DNA of 64,000 nt, taken from positions 186,001 through 250,000 of the forward strand of contig JAGQDJ010000064.1 of NCBI GenBank assembly GCA_022885665.1. The letters are read 5' to 3'. Origin of the DNA: Triops longicaudatus. Its lineage: Eukaryota > Arthropoda > Branchiopoda > Notostraca > Triopsidae. Shown here piece by piece: positions 53,727-62,650 of the stretch. The notes under the pieces were generated by a model. It did not search any database, had not been told where the DNA came from, and was given only the letters and a program-made list of their open reading frames with translations. A program made the translations under genes and the position numbers. Numbering within the stretch: the stretch's first letter is position 1; each line of letters opens with the position of its first letter.

Positions 53727-53775
53727 ACGAGTGTAACCTCTGGCGGTAGTTCCAACCGCCAGAGGTTATACTCGT
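53727..53775. repeat. Strong inverted repeat, 21-bp arms, 7-base loop
   Basis: The left arm (53727-53747) and right arm (53755-53775) are reverse complements with one mismatch around agttcca. The arms are of mixed composition (core cctctggcggt), so the symmetry is not an AT artefact. The stem is shorter and the loop tighter than a typical animal microRNA precursor. A recent inverted duplication or a small structured RNA or DNA site is possible. Confidence 0.8.
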
Positions 53776-55124
53776 GTAAAAACGAGTAAGAAAAAAATGT
53801 AGAAAGCGTAGGTTTATCTAGAAAACTAAGGTCAACAGATAAGGTCATGTGTTAGTTGTCAAAGTTCCGGTATGGGTCAGTGGTCATAAAGTAAGGTCAG
53901 GTTTCCCGGACAAGAACCAGGTACAGGTACAAAATAAACATAAAATTTCATAGTTCACCGGTTGAAGACAAAAGTGTCTTGCTTCACAAACGTCCTATTC
54001 CTAATTCTCTAAATTTGTAATTTGTATGGCTATACCGACGTAAAAATGTACAATAGACGGAACACTGTTTTGTGTCTGCTGTCAAAGGCAGCAGCTACAA
54101 CGCGCTACTTGTCTAAAGTAGTAATTTATTCAGTTAATTTATTTGTGCTTTGAAGATTAATCGCTGGATCAAGACAAGAAAAAATGGAGGTTTGCCAAAT
54201 TCCCCACTTATGTCTAAGCCCTATTTTATAATACGACGCGCATTTCATAAACAAACCCACGAGGTATTTTTCAATCAATTTTATGTCGGAGTGACCATCG
54301 TTCTCCATAAGATGAACTTGGGCCTAAACGCCCATTTAATATTATACCCAATTCCATTTAACATTCAACTACCGTCTTCCCCGTCCTTCATTAATTCATC
54401 CTCCTTTTTATCTTCGGACAGCAACAAAAACATACACCATACAGGAGCCAATAACCTCCCGCTGGGATCTGATCAACTTCTAATTATAAAACCTAACAAA
54501 CCCAGGTTAAAAATCAATCAAACTCGCTTCATCTCGTTTAAAAACTTACGATAAAAAAAACTTTACGGCAACAGAGTATAATAGCCCTCAGTTTCCTTGA
54601 CGGACCGACTTAATCATTTTTTTTACGAAAACAATCAAACGGAACTTGAGAAATAAAAATGCGGAGGAGATAATAGAAGAGAAAAAGAAATACGACACGG
54701 AATTAAAAATCACAGATGGAAATATTGTAGAAATAATTGAAAAAATCGTTTTAAGCTTTAAAAATAAGCAAATGCTTACGAAAACGTAAAAACAACGAAC
54801 TACGGAGCAAACTGCCGTCTAGAAAACTCATAATTGCACACTTTATATTCTTGACCCTCACTTCCATCATTTCTGCAATAAGTTTGATTCAACTGTTCTC
54901 CCTAAATTTCAGCACTCTTACACAACAAAAAGGAATCGTTTGCGTTTAGTAGCCTCTTTAAGTACATATTTGTTATAGATATTCCGTAAGCCATCTGTTT
55001 GAGAACTTCCTTTTTTCCTACATTCTCTCGCCCCCCTCTACTTCAGAAAATTTCTAGCTCTTCGCCACCCTTTGAGTCTATTGTGCTGGCTTACTGACGT
55101 ATTTTCCTTCTCGGTCGCCGTTTT

Positions 55125-55134
55125 TATATAAAAG
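55125..55134 (+). promoter_or_regulatory. TATA-box candidate within a GC-flanked dyad
   Basis: TATATAAAAG is embedded in gccg-ttttta-tataaaa-gcggc, a near-palindrome with GC flanks in otherwise AT-rich DNA. If used, transcription would start near 55,155-55,165. No open frame or exon was recognised downstream, so a noncoding transcript or enhancer RNA would be the only product. Low confidence. Confidence 0.2.
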
Positions 55135-57671
55135 CGGCTTGTATCCCAAAACACCTTTTAGGAAAGAAGAAAAGAGAAGTTTTTTCCACCTCCTTTAGGG
55201 GTAATCAGATTAAAAAAAGGGTTAGAACGGTTCCATTAACCCTATGAAACTTTGGAAGGAAACGAGCAGTGGCGTTTGAAAGAACGGAAGATTAGTCTAC
55301 GAACGAGGAATGAGAAGCTAAGGTAGAAAAAAAAGGTTAAAGCTATTATTTCTCAAGTAGCTTTTGGTGTGGCCAATATTATCTTCTGCGCCCATTTGTT
55401 GTACTAAGGCGGCGGCTCAGGCATCTCAGCGTGAACTTAATGGCAAGACAACAAAAGATCCGAGAGAGCAGACGTGCAAAGAAAAAAGCCCCGAAATTCT
55501 GAGTCCGTCTGCTTATGACGTAAAACCTGGGCCAAAGTGGTAAGGAGACCTGCTGAGCTACGAGAAGGTAACGCATTAAGATCGTTTCGTAACATACATT
55601 AAACATGCTTAAGTGTACAAGTGAAAGGAATTACTTCAAGTACGTTTATGTATTGTAATTCTTCCTCGAAAGCGTTCAGTTGTACGGTTAAAGCCGCGTT
55701 AAATCCTAAAAGGACCCGGCGGATGACAGTCCTTCAGATTTTCCTGACACGGAATATTCAAACGGGATCGCGACTCCTAATTGTCTGTGCTAGGCTTTTC
55801 TGCAAGATTCCCCAGGATAAATTCTTACTGCGTGAAAACGGCGCAACCTTATATTGCCAAGGTTACTTTGTAAGTTGCATCAGGTTTATAAAAACTTCCA
55901 ATTTTTTGCAGGTCGGAGGTGATCCTTAAAGGGTACTTTAGATCATATTACCAAGTGTAAACGTCACTTGGCTTTGCTAGATTATTCACTGAAATTCGCG
56001 AAGCCTGGCTTTAATCGAAAAGGCAAAACCTACTTTGTAGCCAAACCCATATCAAGTTATATTCAGGCTAATTTACGACACAGAGTTCAGTCACGTAAAT
56101 CGGTAGAACTTGTGACTTCCGCATCTCTTTAAACCATTCTAGGCAATGAAATGCCGTGAGTAAACAGCGAAGGTCAAGGTAGCCTTATTACAAATCATGA
56201 CGAGTTGGAGTTTTGGCTTCGCACAGCCTCGAAACACTTTTGTTGTATACAGCGTTGACTTTGTTTCGCAGTCCTGAGTTTCCCGGTATACGCTCAGGTC
56301 TTGGAAGGCGAGAGCGCAAATGCTAATGTTGTATCTTTCATAACATACGGGTATTAGTCAACCGTTGAAGACTTAAGTCCACAGCTGTTACGGTCTTAAC
56401 GCGTATCCTTTGACCACTCCGCATTTTCACTTTGATTCCAAGACTTTTAAGCCATTAAACGTATCCCAATTTAGAATTTTAAAGAACCAGACTACCCGAT
56501 CTTACGGCTTGACACTGTTACTTCAATCGAACGTCACCGTTCCAGAGCTTGCCCACTGCTATTGACACAAATGGAGCTCTGCAGCTTATACTAAACTCCA
56601 ATTCACCTAACTTTCTCATACGGGAATTACACGTTAGATGGTTGAGTTGACTTTGCAAAAACGGCTCAATAATGAACTATAAATTATCGATGATTAAGTT
56701 TGGGGTCACAATAAATAGTGAACGCTGAAAAACATCACAACAAACTTTGTAAAACGTCGAGTCCAGTTTCAACTTATTACAAGAGAATTTTTCACCTGCT
56801 GGACCTCCCATTGTATTATAGCCATTTTAAAGTAATTTCGAAGAGTAAATAGTTCTTAAATCCGATCATTAGTTTTGACGTCGTCACTTGGATCACTCAA
56901 AATATAATTTAGCCACATTTCCAAAACTGACCAATTTTTATTACAATTACTAAGGTGAACGCTCTAAACCTCGAAATCTGATTTGTCATAATGTTTTTCA
57001 TAAGAATGTTGGAATCTGATTCGCGTGTAACGACTTTATAAAATAAGAGATGCACTAGACGTTAAAAATAAGTGTTTTTCCTTAATTTGTTGGAGAACAA
57101 ACCCTTTTTTCTGAGACCGCCAGTGCCATTTTTCGTGCAATTGACCCTATGAGCGTTAGGTGTTCAATGGAAGTATCGGAGCCTTACAATCGCTTACAAG
57201 GTCAACCGTGAAGTTTAAAAAGAAGGTTACGTAGACGACGAACATTTATACACGCTCATATGTTAATAAACCATGGAGAAAGGTTAACGAATCCGCGATA
57301 AGGATTAAAGGCTTTCCCTGCTCGTTATTACAAAAATGGAAGAAAATGTTCAACTATGCCTACCAGAAGTTACTATACGACTCAAATATGTTCATAGTCA
57401 CTGCTTGTTTATATACTGTTTGTAATATTTTCTTTATTGACACGAAATCTAAAAACTGCGCAAGGTAATAGAGTGGAGTATATACGGTAATCCGTAAAGC
57501 GGATTCGTAAAATTTCCCTATAGGAATGGGCTTCACTTATACACCTTTCACGCCATTTGTTTTCAAACTTCGTGGTTGATATTCACCTTGTAAGGGATTA
57601 GTACAAATCATTTTCCCGTTAATGAAGGCAAATCAGCCTCAAGAGGCATAGCCAGACTTCTGTGACTTGCT

Positions 57672-57677
57672 CTGTAA

Positions 57678-57714
<37 letters not shown>

Positions 57715-58060
57715 CAGCACTGTACAGTGCGGTACCGAACAAAAAGAAAGAAAAAACTCTGGAAAGGGGTACAGTGCACATGCTGTTATCTTTCTCTGCA
57801 AAAAACTGCCCTGGTCCGAAAAGGCTTGGCGACTGAGACTTATTTTAGCAGTGGAAGAAAAACTAGCCTATAGTGCATGTCATTTAGAGCTTTTCTCTAA
57901 AAAGGTTTTAAATAACTTTACTGCGATTAATTTTAGTATTCTCTCTTATTTTAGCTTATAACAAAATATATGTTAGATAAAAAAATAGAGATTTCTTGAC
58001 CATGTGGTCGGGGGCCGGATCCGGCCCTGGGGCCGCAGTTTGGACAGCCCTGCTTTAAAG
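57672..58060 (-). mobile_element. hAT-like nonautonomous element with poly-A end and target duplication
   Basis: On the - strand the element starts at 58052 with CAGGGCTGTCCAAACTGCGG and continues with gccccagggccggatccggcc, a pattern shared by many hAT termini. It ends at a 32-base A run (T run 57680-57711 on +). The element is flanked by ctgtaaag (57672-57679) and ctttaaag (58053-58060), matching at 7 of 8 positions. That is the length of a hAT target-site duplication. No transposase frame is present. A 14-base perfect palindrome (gcactgtacagtgc) sits just inside the T run. The poly-A in place of a clean second inverted repeat is unusual. Confidence 0.6.
57680..57711. repeat. 32-base T run
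   Basis: An uninterrupted homopolymer at the left end of the hAT-like element. It may be an expanded element end or a retroposon poly-A tail read on the opposite strand. Confidence 0.9.
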
Positions 58061-58535
58061 CAAACACCATAACAATAGTAAAGGAGGTGTAGTTCCAAAT
58101 TTCTGACGACTAAATTGAGGATAGAAAAATAATTTAAGCGCGGCCTTCCTAAGGGGCATTCCATTTGGGTAGTTTCAAAGAACCAAAAGCTTCTTTATAT
58201 TAAACTGTTACAGTGCGTTCACCACATTCATACACTTACCTTACATAAATCAATTAGGTATGCCTAAACATGTAGTGTAAATTACCTGGGAAGTAGAATT
58301 GACCAAAGGTTCTTGGAACTTATCACTCTCACTCCCGGACATGTGCGCTTCACATAAACTGGCGTCTTAACCCAGTTTTCTCCTCGCTAATTGGTGGATA
58401 GCTATCACGTGTTGCGCTGCAATGCCTAAACAACAGTCTCGCTGCCCGCCAGCGGTTGGTTTGAAATTTGTCAAAATCGTGCTATAGAAACTTAATCCTC
58501 ATTGGCTCTCGAAAAGTATGATCAATTCTCTAGTG
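58061..58535. other. Spacer between two transposon-like elements
   Basis: About 475 bases with no recognised gene or repeat. It lies roughly 0.7-1.1 kb downstream of the DDX31 stop codon (DDX31 is read on the - strand) and could include its distal 3'UTR. Confidence 0.45.
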
Positions 58536-58829
58536 CAGGGCTAGGCAACCTTTTCCGCTTAAAAGGCCATTTAAACCCATGTCAGGTGGCTGTAGACCGT
58601 ATTAGTCAATTGAAATATTTAATGGGATACTAACCAAAAACTAGAGACAGAATTTCTTTCCAATAAAGGTTGCAATTGACCTGTAAAGATTTTAGATTTT
58701 GTAGAAATTTTTATAGTTCAAATTTTCTATTTTATGTAAAATTTAATTACTTTGTCCGAGCACCGAGGGCCGGATAAATTGGGTATTTGGACAAGTTCCG
58801 GCACGAGGGCCGCAGATTGACGACCACAG
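58536..58829. mobile_element. hAT-like MITE (294 bp)
   Basis: The left end, CAGGGCTAGGCAACCTTTTC (58536), and the right end, ggccgcagattgacgaccacag (to 58829), match the two common halves of hAT-type miniature elements (CAGGGGTAGGCAACCTTTT and CTGTGGTCGTCAATCTGCGGCC read inward). Inside is gagggccggataaattggg, the usual subterminal GGCCGGA motif. The flanks ctctagtg and ctcttgaa agree at only five of eight positions, so the insertion is old. No transposase is encoded. Confidence 0.65.
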
Positions 58830-59185
58830 CTCTTGAATGTATACGAGACTATACATCGCCCGTACCACAGAAAACATAAAGCTATGTCCCTTATGATTAA
58901 CTTCAAATAAGCAAAGTGTATTTTACAAGTGTATTATCTTAATAGTGCATATACAATGCCATCGCTGGCTCGACATGGAAGAAAAGTGTGGTTGCATCTT
59001 TTCGCAACGAACCCACGTATGCTGCACATTATTCCTTCCTAAACAGACGCCTTAAATCCTCCCGGAAGGTAAGATAGTTTAAATTTTCATTGTTAACCTT
59101 CAATTTGAAAGCCACAAAGGTTTAAACCTGTTACAAAACAGTGGCGCAAAGGGGGAAACAGGTCTATAACTCTTTACTTTTCGAC
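58830..59185 (-). other. DDX31 3' flank, likely 3'UTR
   Basis: This is directly downstream of the DDX31 stop codon on the - strand. No canonical AATAAA was found close to the stop. Weaker ATTAAA-type signals occur further on, near 58,741-58,748 and 58,618, inside the MITE. The transcript may therefore use a variant signal or end inside the transposon. Confidence 0.4.
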
Positions 59186-59445
59186 TTAATGAGCAGTTTT
59201 CTTTCGAGGCAACGGCGTTTTACGCTTCATATTTCCTGGCAACGGTTTTCTCATGGGCGGTCCTCGACGACGGGCCGCTGGATTTCTGGCTGCGCTTTTT
59301 TTGCGACTCAAGCCACTAATTTTAGTAGGCGGGTCTCTTAAGGCAAAGCTTTTGGCATAGTGCCCCAGGTGCAGCTCTTTGAAATTAAAAATTTGGCGCA
59401 CTTCTTTCGGGAATGCAGCGTAGGACCTCACAAACGATACGTAAC
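59186..59445 (-). CDS. DDX31 terminal exon
   Basis: The acceptor is TTTCAG/GT at 59446. The stop is TAA at 59186-59188. It encodes 85 residues: YVSFVRSYAAFPKEVRQIFN, then ELHLGHYAKSFALRDPP and GLSRKK, followed by a strongly basic tail (RNPAARRRGP, MKRKTPLPRKK) ending TAH. The LGHxAKSF-x-LRD block is the clearest DDX31 signature. The tail after it is shorter than in the vertebrate protein and may serve RNA binding or nucleolar targeting. Confidence 0.9.
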
Positions 59446-61156
59446 CTGAAACAACAAAAATAAAAATAACAAAAAATAGAAGACAATACGGAACAGAAAA
59501 TTAAATTAAGATCCATAGCTGAAAAAGTTGCGAAAAAAGAAGAGACGACGAGAATGGCTAGTACCGGAGCAATAAAGAAAAAAAGGTGATTAAGAATCTT
59601 CGAAGTCATTATTTTTCAAGCGTCCAACTAGTTAGGATTCTTAAATAATTCAAAGGGACAAGGCCAGTAGTTAATGTTTTTCCTAAAAGGGGACCTTAAA
59701 AAAGGAGAGAATGAAAGACTGGGTTGGAATGAGAAGGGAAGTTCAATTTTACAATAAGGAAACTATAAGGATGAGTTTTTGGGTCTTATTGTTGTGTGAT
59801 GTTGTATGTGTGTACTCTTACAGTTAATGGGTTTTTGTTCCGCCCCTTTAGCTAATGAACTCGTACGACCTGCTCATTAAACTCTAAATCAACCTCTAGC
59901 AAAGCAAAACTGACCTCATTAGCCCTTGTCTAATTACCAGTTAAACTCTTAAAAGATGCACAACAGGGCTCTTAGGGCAGACAACATTTTAGTTTTCTTT
60001 CTCCGACGCTAAGAATTATTACTTTTTAACAATGCACACATTTGCAAGCTTCCAATGTGTTTCTTTTGCAGTCCTAATATCCATTCTGTACTTACAAAGA
60101 TCATAATGTGCAGGGCGTAGTAAGTTTAACTCGGCACTTAATTTAGGTTAATAGATTATTCCATTCATGTTTATAGTAACCTTCGTTTAAATTAGAATAT
60201 AACATTCGTGTACGTTTTACGCAGACATAAGAATTGCAATAAAACCAGAATTGGTTTTGAAAGCTTTTAAATGAGCTACTAAAGATTTAACAGTTATTAA
60301 AACACTTCCCACTGGCGCTACTGAATGTACAGCTATTTAAGGTACTTTTTTGCTTTTTTAAAGGTTCCTTTTTAAGATACAGTTGGAGCTTTACAAGTAA
60401 TCCAAGCTATTTTATATTCAAAAGCCTAATAATATTAAGCGTCACTATTAAGCCTTGCACTAATTCGAGTAAACGAGGCTAAGAAGCAAATTTCGCAATT
60501 TACAAACTTACAAAGACAGAAGACCAATAGTTATCAAAGAAACCAAATGCGTTCCACAGAATATGCATACCTTTTGATGCCGACTGGTGTAGATCCGGGT
60601 TACCGAGTACTAATTCTTCAAATTTGAGCTGCAAACGCGTGGCCACTTCTTCCATGGATCCTCCGTTCTATTTGTGATTCATCGCCACAAAAATAACAAA
60701 AGTTATTACACAATGTTCTCTACACTTGTTCCTAAACCGTAATAACTCTTGCGACAATAGAGAAAAAAAGAAAGCTCAAGAATTCGGTGCGTCACCTGAG
60801 AATGTGTCTGGGGCAACGTCTCGAGAAACTCCTCGGCACTCTTTTCCACTAAACTGTACCAAATCAATTCTGTTAATTTCCTCCAGTTTCCCCTCAGCAG
60901 GTCCCATGCCACAAAAAGGGGGACGGGAAAAAACGTAACCGTTATAAATCAAGAATTATGCTTACTCGACACCTCTTTCGCCCATCATTCTTACAAAGCC
61001 GGCTTGTACGGGATCCAAAAACGTTAACGCTGAACCTTCGTTTCCTAATCGAGCTGTTCGACCAACGCGATGGACGTAGTCTTCAGCTTTGATGGGTGGA
61101 TTATACTGCACAATCCAATCCACTTCCGGAAAATCCAATCCTCTCGCAGCTACATC
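59186..61156 (-). CDS. DDX31/Dbp7-type DEAD-box RNA helicase, 3' portion (four exons, 5' incomplete)
   Basis: Read on the - strand, exons 61156-60966, 60892-60796, 60667-60571 and 59445-59186 join in consistent phases (2, 0 and 1) to give 214 residues and a TAA. The first exon encodes helicase motif V (DVAARGLD) and motif VI (HRVGRTAR). The next exons encode the family's post-core helical region. The last encodes the diagnostic block with FPKEVRQIF and LHLGHYAKSFALRD, then a Lys/Arg/Pro-rich tail. DDX31 and yeast Dbp7 act in the nucleolus in large-subunit pre-rRNA maturation. Motifs I (GSGKT), Ia, II (DEAD), III and IV were not found in the remaining 2.8 kb to the right edge, so the gene probably continues past it. 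The family call rests on the SxxxxxYPRE/LGHxAKSF-type block after motif VI, which DDX18, DDX55 and others lack in this form. Confidence 0.9.
59446..60570 (-). other. DDX31 intron (1125 bp)
   Basis: Begins GTATGC and ends TTTCAG on the - strand. AT-rich and without recognised elements. It is the largest complete intron visible in this gene. Confidence 0.75.
60571..60667 (-). CDS. DDX31 exon, C-terminal helical region
   Basis: 97 bp. The acceptor is aaatag/AAC and the donor AAAG/GTATGC. It encodes 32 residues, including MEEVATRLQLKFEELVLGNP, which matches the amphipathic segment preceding the conserved Y-x-FP-E block in DDX31 proteins. It enters in phase 0 and exits in phase 1, matching both neighbours exactly. 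Confidence 0.82.
60796..60892 (-). CDS. DDX31 exon, post-core region
   Basis: 97 bp if the acceptor gctgag at 60893 is used. A second AG 12 bases further in (exon start 60880) keeps the same frame and would remove four residues. The donor is TCTCAG/GTGACG. The peptide (about LTELIWYSLVEKSAEEFLETL) is helical and aligns in position with the variable linker after motif VI in this family. The upstream intron is only 73 bp. It was chosen because it is the only frame that links exons on both sides in phase. Confidence 0.65.
60966..61156 (-). CDS. DDX31 exon with helicase motifs V and VI
   Basis: 191 bp. The acceptor is cttataaag/GAT at 61157 and the donor GTCGA/GTAAGC at 60966/60965. It encodes 63 residues starting at motif V (DVAARGLD, residues 1-8 of this fragment), then WIVQYNPP and motif VI (HRVGRTAR, residues 29-36), and ends in GERGV. 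All catalytic Arg residues of motif VI are present, so the fragment looks functional. The open frame runs a little further 5' without homology, so the acceptor marks the true exon start. Confidence 0.9.
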
Positions 61157-61519
61157 CTTTATAAGGACAGAGTTCAAACAGGAAGAATTATTTAAATTAA
61201 TTTGTCACGACACAACAACTTATTTTTATTTATAAATGAATATTAACTAATATACTCAGCAAGTGTAACAAAATGTGGTAAACTGAAAAGAAAATATTAA
61301 CGGAAGGAACATAAACAATAAATAAATAACAGAAAGGTCTCGAAGACAATAAAACAATGGTAAAAAAGCAAAAGAGTACACGCACTAATTGAATTCTAGG
61401 AAATATTAAATATTTGCATATACAAAGTATAATTCGTTTGTAGACGCAACACACTGGCAAATCTAAAAAAGAAGAATAGCTTCTTTCAAGAGTTCTAACA
61501 ATAAACTTATAAAGGTCCC

Positions 61520-61578
61520 AACTTTGGGATAAAAAGGGGGCCAAATTCCTGCTGAGTTGCACCTGATTTCCCAAAGTT
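61520..61578. repeat. Inverted repeat, 10-bp perfect arms
   Basis: Aactttggga (61520-61529) and tcccaaagtt (61569-61578) are exact reverse complements separated by 39 bases. The surrounding 250 bases are less AT-rich than their neighbours. It could be a transposon remnant or a structured intronic segment. Confidence 0.5.
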
Positions 61579-62609
61579 TAACCCCTGCTGTAACCCCTGT
61601 CAGCGCGAATTATCGGATGATTTCCAACTCGAAGTCCTTTTCATTGTTCATGAAAAGCTTGATGGGAGGGCTCCTCAACTCCTACTTCCCAACAATCACA
61701 AGTTGTGAAAAGATGAACGTCCCCACATTCTTTCACCTATACAAGTTACTGTAACCTTCCCTGTGCAAGCAACAATGCTTTAAGTCTGTGGACAAGTGTT
61801 AACCTGCCGCGTATTTCAAAAGGGAAGAAAAGAAAAGAAAGAAGGCTGCGGAAAAGTGAAACAAAACGGTTACGCCATGAGAAAGATTATACTTGTCCCT
61901 TTGAGGGCTAAAAAAGCGGTCCTCTAGGAAAAAGAAGTAAAGAAGAGTCTATATCATCGCTTGTCCGCGTGAGTTTAATGAGAAACGAAGCGATCAACAT
62001 TATTTCTTCGGCGATCCTACCCCCTTCGTCTCCTTCTACTCTCTTCGTTGGTATATTAAGCACTCTCGCGGTCCAAAGTTGTTCTTCTGGTCGTAAGGTG
62101 GGTTTTATACAAGTACCAGGAGCTCTGTAGGGAACCACCACATTGACCACATACTGCGGACAGCTTTTGGCTCTGCTTAAAAGGGCAAATGTTAAAAAAT
62201 AAAGAAAAAATGCAGGCGAGGAGATACTTTCGCTAAAGGCGCAAGGGGAGCGAAAAGTTATGTTCCCAAACCAGTCTTTGATTAGCAAAACATACGATGC
62301 ACTATTTTCTGTTTATTTTTTAAAAAGGAGAAAATTACTAGGGCGTTCTCAGTTTTTTCTTCTTTTTTTTTCAAGGGGGTGTAAAATGTACGTAAAAACA
62401 GCTGCAGATACTTGAAATATATTAAACAGAGCTTTGATAGTGGTGTTCGAAAGACTCTTTTAGGGTAACAAAATATCTCACAAATTATTTGAAATATGTA
62501 AAAAATGTCAAAAGCATTCCATAGCTTACCAACGTACCCGAGTATATGACTAAATGCAGTACCGGAGGAAATCGTTCACGTATAATTGCTTTGTCGCGGA
62601 ATTCCGTAA

Positions 62610-62650
62610 GACAGTGATTTCTCGAATAAATACTCTCGAATAAATCTTTT
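62610..62650. mobile_element. Possible pogo-like terminus with duplicated CTCGAATAAAT
   Basis: Cagtgatttctcgaataaat is followed by actctcgaataaatc. Terminal CAGTG plus tandem CTCGAATAAA units resemble the ends of pogo-like elements in several invertebrate genomes, recalled from general knowledge and not verified. No opposite end or transposase frame was found. Confidence 0.25.

Larger units (their letters stand above)
42861..57671. other. Gene desert, third part
   Basis: No coding sequence was recognised on either strand. Stretches at about 44,360-44,600, 46,015-46,050, 52,380-52,560 and 52,880-53,060 have TAAT/ATTA-rich, mixed-complexity texture like animal enhancers. A strong hairpin lies at 53727-53775 and a TATA-like element at 55125-55134. 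The rest is AT-rich with homopolymer runs. Enhancer roles are inference from texture and from position between BARHL and DDX31. Confidence 0.5.

Noticed and set aside
54150..54554. 134-codon + strand frame in the desert
   Set aside because: It has no recognisable domain, starts without a supported ATG, and its length is compatible with chance in a TAA/TAG-poor C-rich strand.
60706..60912. A continuous 68-codon minus-strand frame across the DDX31 exon as an uninterrupted exon
   Set aside because: A GTGACG donor at 60796/60795 and in-phase joining to the next exon explain the coding part. The residues after it do not resemble the family.
62520..62610. Minus-strand peptide before a gtaagc donor as a DDX31 exon
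   Set aside because: It shows only vague resemblance to the region before motif IV and adjoins transposon-terminus-like sequence, so it was not called as coding.
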